Positions 8,694 to 16,247 of a DNA stretch of 32,330 nucleotides are shown here, piece after piece. How positions within the stretch are numbered: the first letter of the stretch is position 1; every line of letters starts with the position of its first letter. Location: positions 1 to 32,330 of the forward strand of contig VFZK01000010.1 in assembly GCA_016871215.1 (NCBI GenBank), in the 5' to 3' direction. The stretch comes from Acidimicrobiia bacterium. Lineage in GTDB: Bacteria > Acidobacteriota > Terriglobia > Versatilivoradales > Versatilivoraceae. The notes under the pieces were generated by a model. It was not told where the DNA came from and searched no databases. It saw only the letters and a list, made by a program, of their open reading frames with translations. The translations under genes were made by a program, and so were the position numbers.

Positions 8694-9515
8694 TCAGGCT
8701 GAAGTTCGACCCTGACCGCACAACTCTTGCCAGAGTGCCCGATAGTAGCGCATTAGACGGACTGGGTCAGCATTCGCCTCGATTTCGGCAAGCGTATAGC
8801 GGTTGAACTCCGCCCGGCTCAAGAGGCTGAACAACTGGCGCCAGGGATACTCTCTCTTCCACAGCTCGTTGATATGGACGCTGCGCAGCCAGGGTTTCAG
8901 CAGATCAAAACTCTTCGCCACCGACCCATCCTCGACATCTTCTGGGTTAGAGTTCCAGCAGAGGCCGACCATCGGATGATCGGCAACCTCCATCATTCGC
9001 CGCACCCGCGCGGGAATGTTGGAGCCTCGCCCGTGGACCTCAAGCCAGATTTCGATGCCGTAGCCTTGGGATTGCTGTCCGCAATCTCTCAACGAGCGCC
9101 CAATTTGCTCGATGACTTTCTCTTCTGGCATTTCAGATGGAATTCCATTCGGGCGTACTTTGACGCCGGTCGCACCGATGTCGTGAGCTAACTCGGCAAA
9201 TCGCTTGGTCTCTTCGATATTCTTTCGAACGACCGCCGCATCGGGGGAATGGTATTCGCAGGTTGTGCCAACACTCAGCAGATGGACCGGGCTGTCGAGG
9301 AATGCCTGGGAGACCTCATGTCTCCGCTCTCGGCTCAAGGAGGGCTCAACACCGTGGCGGTGGGTGGTTCGCAGTTCGACGGCCTCGAACCCAGCTTCGA
9401 CACAGTTTCGGATCAGGGTTGGGATGTCCCAGTCTTTGGCCAGGTTGTAAGTCACCGTGCCCAGCTTGAAACCGCCAGGACCGAGAGCCGGATTGAGTTC
9501 AGGATCGGGTGGCAT
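8694..9515 (-). CDS. Sugar phosphate isomerase/epimerase-type TIM-barrel protein
   Basis: A 273-residue protein of the xylose-isomerase-like TIM-barrel superfamily (AP endonuclease 2 / hydroxypyruvate isomerase group). Typical segments are FKLGTVTYNLAKDWD at the start, CVEAGFEAVELR, the helix with ETKRFAELAHDIGATGVKVR, and EIWLEVHGRGS with the later barrel strands GLCWNSNPEDV and SVHINELW. Glu, His and Asp residues at the strand ends are consistent with a divalent metal site. The ATG at 9515 has GAGG 8 nt upstream; the preceding TTG is less likely. It starts 17 nt after the mannonate-dehydratase-like gene and so belongs to that carbohydrate operon. No signal peptide, so cytoplasmic; the substrate is unknown. 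Confidence 0.82.
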   Translation of the reverse strand: MPPDPELNPALGPGGFKLGTVTYNLAKDWDIPTLIRNCVEAGFEAVELRTTHRHGVEPSLSRERRHEVSQAFLDSPVHLLSVGTTCEYHSPDAAVVRKNIEETKRFAELAHDIGATGVKVRPNGIPSEMPEEKVIEQIGRSLRDCGQQSQGYGIEIWLEVHGRGSNIPARVRRMMEVADHPMVGLCWNSNPEDVEDGSVAKSFDLLKPWLRSVHINELWKREYPWRQLFSLLSRAEFNRYTLAEIEANADPVRLMRYYRALWQELCGQGRTSA

Positions 9516-9532
9516 CAACTGTGCCTCTTTGC

Positions 9533-10903
9533 CTACGGCCGGATCACGGTTCCATCGCGTCGTCGCGTCGTGCCCCAGTTGTAGTCGAAATTACGAGGAC
9601 CGCTCGGGAACGGGAATTTCTTGGCCAGCTCTTCGTCGACATCGACACCATGACCTGGAACCTCGTTAGCGTAGAGATAGCCGTTTTTGGTCTGCGGGCA
9701 ACCTTTGAACACTTCCGCCGTTTCCTTGGGGAAGCGCCCCCCTTCGTGAATGCCGAAATTGTAGCTTGCGAGTTCCAAGGCGAGCTGTGTGGCGTGCGCG
9801 ACGGGTGAGGCGTCGCCAGGACCATGCCATGCCGTCTTGACGCCGAAAAACTCGCAAAGTGCTGCCACCTTTCGCGCCATGCTCAAGCCGCCAATCTGCG
9901 AAATGTGGGTGCGGATGTAGTCGATCAGTCGTCCGGAAATCAACGGAACGTGCTCATGCATGGTGTTGAACAGCTCGCCCATGGCAATCGGCGTGGCACA
10001 TTGTTGTCTTACGAGCCTGAAATGCTCGTTGTCTTCCGGAGGAAAGGGATCTTCGATAAAGAACGGGCGAAACTTCTCGAGTTCTTTACAGAGGTTGACG
10101 CCTTGGTTCAGGGTGACGCGCTCGTGGATGTCGTGCAGCAACTCGATTTCGTCACCCAGTTTGCTGCGACAGTACTCGAACAGCCGAGGCAACATGCGGC
10201 AATACGCTGCTGGTTCCCAGATGTCTCTGGGATCGGTGGGGCCTGGATCTCCCTCGTCCGCTGCCCGCCGGTTGGCCGAGGCCGCGCCGTAGGTTGCCAG
10301 GCCAGGGATTCCAGACTGGATGCGGATGTGGCGGTAGCCTAGTGCTATTCCTTTTCGAGCGTCCTCCTCGACTTCCTGGAAGTCGCGTCCGCTGGCGTGA
10401 TAGTAGCAGTCCGCCGCAAAGCGGCATTTGCCACCCAGCAGCTGGTAGAGCGGCATGGAAGCTCGTTTGGCTTTGATGTCCCACAACGCCATATCCACAC
10501 CACTCATTGCGTTGAACATGGCTGGGCCGTTTCGCCAGTAGGAACTGACAAACGAAGACTGCCAGATGTCTTCGATCTCGTCGACGTTGCGTCCGATGAG
10601 AAACGGCTTCAGATACTTTTCAACAGCCGTCTCTACCACGTAGGCTCGCTGCGTCCAGGTGGCGCATCCCCAGCCGTAGAGGCCTGGTTCGCTGGTCTCG
10701 ACCTTCACCACCACCAGTCGGATTCCGTTGGGAGCCGTCAGGAGCGTTTTGATGTTCCTGATTTTCAAATGCGGCAGGCCTTTCAGGGATGCGGGTTTTT
10801 CCTGAGCCCAAAGCGGAGCCAATGGACTGCGCTGCGTGAACAGAAGTGAGCCTCCGACTGCGGCACCCGAGGACAGCCAGCGTAGAACTTCACGTCGATC
10901 CAT
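9533..10903 (-). CDS. Tat-exported mannonate dehydratase-like enolase superfamily enzyme
   Basis: 456 residues from the ATG at 10903, which has GGGAGG 6 nt upstream. The N-terminus is a twin-arginine signal (MDRREVLRWLSSGAAVGG, ending near WAQE). The rest follows the ManD (mannonate / gluconate dehydratase) branch of the enolase superfamily: a capping domain with GLYGWGCATW, ASGRDFQEVEED, the metal-ligand motifs HDIHERVTLNQ, FFIEDPFPPED and MGELFNTMHEH, and the barrel-end motif AWHGPGDASPVAHATQ. Such enzymes remove water from acid sugars using Mg2+. ManD enzymes are usually cytoplasmic, so a Tat signal is unusual. It is transcribed with two Gfo/Idh/MocA genes and an isomerase, consistent with acid-sugar breakdown. 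Confidence 0.9.
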   Translation of the reverse strand: MDRREVLRWLSSGAAVGGSLLFTQRSPLAPLWAQEKPASLKGLPHLKIRNIKTLLTAPNGIRLVVVKVETSEPGLYGWGCATWTQRAYVVETAVEKYLKPFLIGRNVDEIEDIWQSSFVSSYWRNGPAMFNAMSGVDMALWDIKAKRASMPLYQLLGGKCRFAADCYYHASGRDFQEVEEDARKGIALGYRHIRIQSGIPGLATYGAASANRRAADEGDPGPTDPRDIWEPAAYCRMLPRLFEYCRSKLGDEIELLHDIHERVTLNQGVNLCKELEKFRPFFIEDPFPPEDNEHFRLVRQQCATPIAMGELFNTMHEHVPLISGRLIDYIRTHISQIGGLSMARKVAALCEFFGVKTAWHGPGDASPVAHATQLALELASYNFGIHEGGRFPKETAEVFKGCPQTKNGYLYANEVPGHGVDVDEELAKKFPFPSGPRNFDYNWGTTRRRDGTVIRP

Positions 10904-11041
10904 TGGGATCCTCCCAAGAGGACAGGCAAAGGTTGGTCGCGTGAAAAACGCGCCAATCCTATGCAAGACGTTCGGGCTTGTCAATTGAGGGTATCAGCCA
11001 GCCAGTTGCGCGGCTCCACCGGTAGCGACAAGACGGCTGGT

Positions 11042-11065
11042 TAGCAGGGCACTCGCTGCCTGCTA
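11042..11065 (-). terminator. Stem-loop at the 3' end of the first Gfo/Idh/MocA gene
   Basis: TAGCAGG and CCTGCTA form a perfect 7-bp stem around a 10-nt loop, overlapping the stop codon of the oxidoreductase gene at 11063-11065. No T-tract follows. It may reduce read-through, or protect the upstream message, between the dehydrogenase genes and the mannonate-dehydratase-like gene. Confidence 0.3.
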
Positions 11066-12085
11066 CCGCGGTATGCCCTGCCGAGCCGATTCGATGCAGC
11101 GGAACGCCAACTCGCAAGATCTTAGCGATTCCTCGAAAGTCACATCAGGTGGTCTCTTTGTCTGGATGCATTCGATGAAGTGGCGGGCCTCAGCAACGTA
11201 CGGATCGCTGCTAGGATCCGCTTCAGGAAGCGAAATACGAGAGATCGAGCCCATCTTGGACTCGACGGTGGAAATGACCTTCAGGTGCTGGCAGGTCTGA
11301 TTGTCGTAACGCAGCACTCCGAGGCTGCCGCAAACCTCCGCAGTTTGGTGAAAGCTGCCTGTAGGATGAGCCCAGCTGCCTTCGATATGCGCCAATGCTC
11401 CTGACTCTAACTGCAAGTTCAGCAGGGCGTAGTCAGGCTCTCCGCTGAGGCCTTCCGGCAGCGATTTGGCGTAGACCTGCTCGACCTCGCCAAACGTCCA
11501 GCGCAGAAAGTCCAGATCGTGGATCAACAGGTCGAGGATGACGCCGCCGCTCTTTGCTGGATCGGCAAACCACGAATCGGCGCCCGGATACCCCACGCAG
11601 CGGGAGAGCCTGATCATGCCAACCCGTCCAACATCTCCTGCCAGCACGCGCTCGCGAATTCTCGCGTACTCCCAAAAGAACCGGAGAACCTGGCCAACCA
11701 TGACGATTCTTGGGAAACCCGCCAGAAGAGCGCGAATTTCATCTGCCATCGTCTGGCTAAGCGCCAAAGGCTTTTCGCAAAAGACATGTTTCTGGGACGA
11801 CACGGCCGGTCGCAACGACTCCAGCCGCGTAAAGGTAGGCAGGCAGATCACCACAGCGTCCACGTCTGGGTCTTCGAAAATGGCATCCATGGCCGTCACC
11901 GATGTTGCTCCGTGAGCGCTGGCCAACCGCTCGGCCGGCGCCAGTGTGCGGCTGCAGACGTACCGGATGGAGACGGAGGGGAGAGTCTGGAACGCCTTTG
12001 CAAAACGGCGGCCCATGTTGCCAGCGCCCAGGATGGCCAGCCGGATTCTTGGCTTGGAATCGTTTTGTATGTTTCCTGGAGCCAT
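11063..12085 (-). CDS. Gfo/Idh/MocA family NAD(P)-dependent oxidoreductase
   Basis: A 340-residue protein with the classical Rossmann motif RLAILGAGNMGRRFA (residues 15-29), the DVDAVVICLPT strand and the family signature HVFCEKPLALS, whose lysine is catalytic. The C-terminal alpha/beta domain carries GGVILDLLIHDLDFLRW, with the His/Asp pair typical of sugar dehydrogenases in this family (inositol dehydrogenase / glucose-fructose oxidoreductase relatives). No export signal. The start at 12085 has no strong ribosome-binding site. A second member of the same family ends 62 nt upstream on the same strand, and the mannonate-dehydratase-like gene follows. Role: oxidation or reduction of a sugar or inositol derivative; the substrate is not readable. 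Confidence 0.9.
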   Translation of the reverse strand: MAPGNIQNDSKPRIRLAILGAGNMGRRFAKAFQTLPSVSIRYVCSRTLAPAERLASAHGATSVTAMDAIFEDPDVDAVVICLPTFTRLESLRPAVSSQKHVFCEKPLALSQTMADEIRALLAGFPRIVMVGQVLRFFWEYARIRERVLAGDVGRVGMIRLSRCVGYPGADSWFADPAKSGGVILDLLIHDLDFLRWTFGEVEQVYAKSLPEGLSGEPDYALLNLQLESGALAHIEGSWAHPTGSFHQTAEVCGSLGVLRYDNQTCQHLKVISTVESKMGSISRISLPEADPSSDPYVAEARHFIECIQTKRPPDVTFEESLRSCELAFRCIESARQGIPR

Positions 12086-12146
12086 GTGGATTTTCTAATT
12101 CCAGCCCTGCGTCGTAGGCATTCTTCCCGGACCGCCGCTGGCCATC

Positions 12147-13145
12147 CTACAGAAGCACCGCTTGCCTTGTTGCGATTGACTTGTACGCTGCTTCTACAAC
12201 CTCGAGTGCCCGCACACCGTCAAGCCCGGCAGCTGCAAGTTCCGCTTTCCCCTGGATCGTATCAACGAAGTTTTCTAACAGACGCGAAGTCAGGTTGCCC
12301 TCTCGCGTTTCGACCAGATGCTTGGCCGACGGCTCGGAATAATAGTCGAGCGTCCAAGGAAAAAGGTCCAAACTGATGACGCCGCGGCTCCCGACGATCT
12401 GGATATTCACATCGCCCCAGACAGGAAACGAGTTGTTTGGCCGGGACCAACTGGCGTCGAGCGTCACGAAGACTTCGTTGCTCATCTCAAGCGTCAGAAG
12501 CGCCACATCTTCGACTGGAATGGGGTGCAGGCGGCAAGCGGCATGGGCGAACACCCGCGTAAATTCTGCCTCGAAAAGCCAGCGCAGCGCATCGACCACA
12601 TGTACTGTGTGGTCCATGACGGCACCGCCTCCGGACAACTGCGGATCGACAAACCAGTCTCCTGGCATCATGCCTCGGTTCGTTGCCTTCACAGCGACTA
12701 TGTGTCCAAGAGTTCCCTGTTCAACCAGCCGTTTTGCCTGGCGCAGTGCTTCGCTGAACCGGACCGGGAAACAAATTCCGAGAGGCACTTCGTGTGCTTG
12801 GCAGACGGCCAGCATCTCATGTGCGTCCACACACCGAGTCGCAATCGGTTTTTCACACAAGATCGGTATTTTCGCCCGGGCAAAATCGAGAACCATCGGC
12901 TTATGGCGGCTGTTGGCCGAACAGATGAGGACACCGTCCAAGATCCCAGGCAGGAGTAGCTCGTGGTAGTCGGAGACAAGCCTGATTCCCTCGAGGAGAT
13001 CGGCATGATTGGACACGCGACGACCGTCGGGCTCGGCGACCGCGGCAAGCTCGACCCCGGGCATGCCTCTCAAGCAGGACAAGTAGTTCCGTGAGTGAAC
13101 GTGCTCCAAGCTGACGAGTCCTAAGCGCAGGGACATGGTAGCCAT
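12147..13145 (-). CDS. Gfo/Idh/MocA family oxidoreductase (second copy, atypical nucleotide loop)
   Basis: A 332-residue paralogue, clearly diverged from its neighbour. The Rossmann loop reads LRLGLVSLEHVHSRNY instead of the usual GxGxxG, a form seen in a subset of the family. The catalytic signature IPILCEKPIAT is intact, and GGGAVMDHTVHVVDALRW gives the conserved His/Asp region. The start is either the ATG at 13145 or the one three codons later (13136), which is better spaced from GAGAG. A putative promoter lies just upstream, so this is probably the first gene of the carbohydrate operon. Two adjacent members often act in sequence (oxidise, then reduce) on one sugar; that role here is inference. 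Confidence 0.88.
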   Translation of the reverse strand: MATMSLRLGLVSLEHVHSRNYLSCLRGMPGVELAAVAEPDGRRVSNHADLLEGIRLVSDYHELLLPGILDGVLICSANSRHKPMVLDFARAKIPILCEKPIATRCVDAHEMLAVCQAHEVPLGICFPVRFSEALRQAKRLVEQGTLGHIVAVKATNRGMMPGDWFVDPQLSGGGAVMDHTVHVVDALRWLFEAEFTRVFAHAACRLHPIPVEDVALLTLEMSNEVFVTLDASWSRPNNSFPVWGDVNIQIVGSRGVISLDLFPWTLDYYSEPSAKHLVETREGNLTSRLLENFVDTIQGKAELAAAGLDGVRALEVVEAAYKSIATRQAVLL

Positions 13146-13477
13146 CTCTCGATTGAGCGAGGCGCAATCCTATGACTTCGGCTTCGGAAAGGCAACCTCC
13201 CAGCGAGTCACAGATAGAGCCGTCAAGGACGGATCTAAGGAAGCCTCAAAACACGTAATGCCACGGTAAGGCGCTCCTCACCCCATTTCCGGCCGCAGGA
13301 CAGAATGACTGGTTTTCGGACCTATGACCAAACGGGGAGAGTTCATCCGCAAGTTCACCAGCCTCCTAACGCATTCTCGCGATGGAGCTTATGTCATCCA
13401 GGCCTTTTGGCAAAGAGCGTGATAAGTGGGTGCGAGATGTCTACGGTATCTGATCTGGTCGAAAGAGAGCGAAAGCA
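13146..13477. other. Divergent intergenic region between carbohydrate operon and TPR gene
   Basis: 332 bp with no convincing gene. It holds the putative minus-strand promoter listed separately and a small CCGTC-CTT-GACGG stem-loop near 13221-13233. No clear plus-strand promoter for the TPR gene could be picked out; its ribosome-binding site GAGAG lies 8 nt before the ATG at 13478. Confidence 0.4.
13167..13195 (-). promoter_or_regulatory. Putative promoter of the Gfo/Idh/MocA - mannonate dehydratase operon
   Basis: On the minus strand TTGCCT (13195-13190) and TAGGAT (13172-13167) are spaced by 17 bp, with transcription predicted near 13160, only about 15-25 nt before the first start codon. 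Confidence 0.4.
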
Positions 13478-14824
13478 ATGAATCCCAAAACCGACAAACT
13501 TCTTCAGCAAGCTGGCAAATACATCGCACTCGGAAAACTTACCTTGGCGCTGGAACAATACCTCAAGCTCCAAGGAGCAGAACCCGAGGACACCACGATC
13601 GTCAACACGATTGGCGATCTCTACGTGCGGCTTGAAGACAGGGAGAATGCTCTGTTGTGGTACCAGAAGCTGGCTGAGGCCTTCGAATATCGCGAACTGT
13701 ATTCCAACGCAATGGCAACCTATCGAAAAATCCTCAAGCTCTCGCCGAAGAACCAGGATGCAATGCGCTTGCTCGCCCAACTTTACGAACGTCAGGGGCA
13801 GACCCAGAACGCAAAGACGCAGTATCAGATGCTGGCAAAACTCAAAATGAGCCTCAACGATCACAGCGAGGCGATCAGCCTCCTCAAGAAGGTCTGCGCA
13901 CTCGATGCCTCCTGTGGCCAAAGCCAGAAAGTGCTGGCCCAATCGTTGGAGGCGGGCGGGAATACGAAGGAAGCGATCGAAAGATACCTGCAGAGCGCTG
14001 CAACCTACGCAAAACAAGACGATCGCTCGGCAGCCCTGGAAGTCGTGGACAACGTGTTCCGACTGCGGCCAACCGACAAAGAAACGGTCAGGTCCTTCTT
14101 CGTGTTGCTTCAAGGCATCGGTCTCAACCAACGCGCCACCCACTATCTCAGCGACGTTTCGTTAGATCAGGACCCGGAATTCAAGCTAATGCTGTGCGAG
14201 ATGTTCCTTGCCGAAGGGAACCTCGAAGCCGCGCGCAAGCTGGTGCAGAAGAGCGTTCGCCAGTGCCCAGCCCTCTACAAGCCTGCCATCAGGATTCTCG
14301 AAGGATCTATTAGGAATGGAGACGTCAACGCCAGTATCGAAATGGTGGAAGAGTTATTCGAGATGTCCATGAGCCAGCGCGATGAGAGCACGATGAAAGT
14401 CCTGCTCGACTCGCTGTTGGAACTCGACGAGAACAACAGCCGTTTGTTGAAAACCTTGATTGCTGTGCTGATACGAATGAACGGCCAAGATCAGCTAGAG
14501 GGATACTTGAAACGCCTTGCGTTGGTTCAACTGCGTGCTGGCGAGCGAGCAGAAGCGCGGGAGAGTCTCAACAGGCTTGCCGTCTATAGCTCCTCAGATT
14601 TCTATCTTGACCTGCTCAGAATGATGGACGACGCCGGGTTTGAACAACCCCCTGTTGCCATGAAGAAGACCATGCAGAAAGTCATTGAGGCCCTGGAGGC
14701 AGGCAAGCTGCAGAAGGAGCAGGCAGGTGGCGCAGCTCCCGTGGCACTGGGTGTCTCGGAACTGGACTTGGGCATGGGGTTGGCCTTCGAAGAAGAGTTT
14801 GCTTTCGCACAGGAGTCTGTTTGA
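13478..14824 (+). CDS. Tetratricopeptide repeat protein
   Basis: A 448-residue soluble protein with tandem TPR-like helix pairs through the first 230 residues, for example KYIALGKLTLALEQYLKLQ, IGDLYVRLEDRENALLWYQK, YSNAMATYRKILKLSP and LLAQLYERQGQTQNAKTQY. The C-terminal half is also helical and repeat-like but more diverged. There is no signal peptide and no catalytic motif. TPR arrays bind partner proteins; the partner is unknown. The ATG at 13478 has GAGAG 8 nt upstream. The gene stands alone, divergent from the carbohydrate operon and convergent with the lipoprotein gene. Confidence 0.85.
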   Translation: MNPKTDKLLQQAGKYIALGKLTLALEQYLKLQGAEPEDTTIVNTIGDLYVRLEDRENALLWYQKLAEAFEYRELYSNAMATYRKILKLSPKNQDAMRLLAQLYERQGQTQNAKTQYQMLAKLKMSLNDHSEAISLLKKVCALDASCGQSQKVLAQSLEAGGNTKEAIERYLQSAATYAKQDDRSAALEVVDNVFRLRPTDKETVRSFFVLLQGIGLNQRATHYLSDVSLDQDPEFKLMLCEMFLAEGNLEAARKLVQKSVRQCPALYKPAIRILEGSIRNGDVNASIEMVEELFEMSMSQRDESTMKVLLDSLLELDENNSRLLKTLIAVLIRMNGQDQLEGYLKRLALVQLRAGERAEARESLNRLAVYSSSDFYLDLLRMMDDAGFEQPPVAMKKTMQKVIEALEAGKLQKEQAGGAAPVALGVSELDLGMGLAFEEEFAFAQESV

Positions 14825-14861
14825 AAGGCAGACGTCCGGTCGATGGCAGCCATCTCTCAGA

Positions 14862-14882
14862 GCTGGCGGAAATGGCGCCAGC
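14862..14882. terminator. Stem-loop between convergent genes
   Basis: GCTGGCG, a 7-nt loop and CGCCAGC form a perfect 7-bp stem in the 91-bp gap between the TPR gene (stop 14824) and the minus-strand lipoprotein gene (stop 14916). There is no T-tract, so this is a terminator-like hairpin rather than a textbook intrinsic terminator. Confidence 0.4.
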
Positions 14883-14915
14883 CAACTGGTGGAGGGCGAC
14901 CGACCGATTCTGTTG

Positions 14916-15983
14916 CTACGGTCCCGAACTGCCTGTTGCGGGTTGGCGGCTCGAACGCGCCTGTTCCAGGTAGCGAAGATCTAGCATGCCCTTCAGACTC
15001 CCTCCCCTTAGATACCCTAACGCCTTAGCCCGCTCGAAGAAAGTTTCAAGGGAACTCTCCAACGGATCGACCGTCACTTCCAGCCGGCTTAGCGCTTCGG
15101 TAAGGATCGCTTCATCGATGCGTCTGCGGGTATACCGTGCAATTTCCTGATTCACGATCTCCCGGGCTTCTCCTCGATGCTCCTGAATCCACTGGCTTAA
15201 TTCTAAGTGTGCCTCCACGACTCGCTGCACCCATTCAGGCCTGGATTCCAGAAAACTCCGAGAAGCGACGAGGAGCGTCGTCGCGAACTTGCCATTGGGC
15301 CACAAATCACGTTCGTCGACGAGAACCACGCCGTTGGCGCGGTGGACCAGGATGGAGCCCCATGGCTCCGGTACCCAGGCTCCGTCCAGCTCCTTGCGCA
15401 GAAACAACGCCAGGATGTCTGCGTTTGCGAGGGGCAGAACTTCGACGGAGCCCCCCCGCTCCTTGGTTGCCAAGCCCATCTGGCCCAGGTAGGTCCGAAG
15501 CGAGATGTCCTGGGTGTTTCCGATCTGAGGCGACGCAAACCGTTTTCCCGCGAAATCCCCTTGCGTCTTCAGGACCACATCGGAGCGCCGAACGAAGACA
15601 GCGCCCCCTTGGGTTGCGCCGGCAATCACCCTCAGAGCCTTCCCCTCAGACCTGATGAAGCCGTTGATGGTTGGCGAGGGCCCAGTGTAGGCCAGGTCTA
15701 TTTCACCAGCCAGCAGCGCTTCAATCGCCGCTGGCCCTGCGCTAAACAACTTCGGAGTCAACGTCACATCGGCGCCCAGATGGCGCCTGAACTCTCCTTT
15801 CGCCAGCCCCACCAGCGCCTGCATATGAGTGACGTTGGCGAAATAGCCAAGGCGAACCTCCGATTTCGGTGCCGATGACTTGGACTGGCAGCCAGCCACG
15901 AACGACCCGGCAAGCAGGAAAAGAACAATGGAACTGAGAGCGCCAGAGACTGCGTTTCTTCCAATGGGTTTTCTACGGTTCAA
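14916..15983 (-). CDS. ABC-transporter substrate-binding lipoprotein (sulfonate/nitrate/taurine type, NMT1/SsuA-like)
   Basis: A 355-residue periplasmic solute-binding lipoprotein. The lipobox VAGC ends at Cys32 after a hydrophobic signal. The mature part follows the SsuA/TauA/NrtA plan: VRLGYFANVTHMQALVGLAKGEF, the linker AGPAAIEALLAGEIDLAYTGPSP, GKRFASPQIGNTQDISLRTYL and LDGAWVPEPWG. These proteins deliver alkanesulfonates, nitrate or related ions to an ABC importer. The start is TTG at 15983, overlapping the TGA of a short upstream frame. No permease or ATPase gene lies beside it: downstream is a convergent TPR gene and upstream a divergent gene. It is therefore an orphan here, and its ligand is unknown. 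Confidence 0.88.
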   Translation of the reverse strand: MNRRKPIGRNAVSGALSSIVLFLLAGSFVAGCQSKSSAPKSEVRLGYFANVTHMQALVGLAKGEFRRHLGADVTLTPKLFSAGPAAIEALLAGEIDLAYTGPSPTINGFIRSEGKALRVIAGATQGGAVFVRRSDVVLKTQGDFAGKRFASPQIGNTQDISLRTYLGQMGLATKERGGSVEVLPLANADILALFLRKELDGAWVPEPWGSILVHRANGVVLVDERDLWPNGKFATTLLVASRSFLESRPEWVQRVVEAHLELSQWIQEHRGEAREIVNQEIARYTRRRIDEAILTEALSRLEVTVDPLESSLETFFERAKALGYLRGGSLKGMLDLRYLEQARSSRQPATGSSGP

Positions 15984-16177
15984 AGCTCAGGTCCTTCGTT
16001 GTCGGCTTCCATCGACTGCCACAGTCGTGGGTATCGGTCCGATCGGACTCGCTTCAGTCGTCGATATGTTTGAATCAGGTCCAACATCAAGGTCTCCTTG
16101 TTCGGAAAATCAATCGTTCCTAACCCTGCCTGCAGAGCTACCTCGGGGTCGGCAAACAACGGTCGGAAGGAAGCCAA
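15980..16177 (-). CDS. Possible small protein upstream of the substrate-binding lipoprotein
   Basis: A 65-codon frame from TTG at 16177 (alternative ATG at 16087) whose TGA overlaps the TTG start of the lipoprotein gene by 4 nt, the arrangement seen in translationally coupled gene pairs. The peptide is not low-complexity: FADPEVALQAGLGTIDFPNK and DLIQTYRRLKRVRSDRYPRL look protein-like, with a basic amphipathic stretch. I do not recognise a family. An in-frame stop lies just upstream at 16183-16181, so it cannot be extended further. It could be a real small gene, the 3' remnant of a larger gene, or chance. Confidence 0.35.
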   Translation of the reverse strand: MASFRPLFADPEVALQAGLGTIDFPNKETLMLDLIQTYRRLKRVRSDRYPRLWQSMEADNEGPEL

Positions 16178-16247
16178 GAGTCACAACGGACTTGAAATGA
16201 AGTGATACAATGACGCCCGTGCCATTCCACTTGATAAGGACAATCCG

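Noticed and set aside
13394-14143. A 249-codon minus-strand frame
   Set aside because: Antisense to the TPR protein, whose repeats and ribosome-binding site are convincing.
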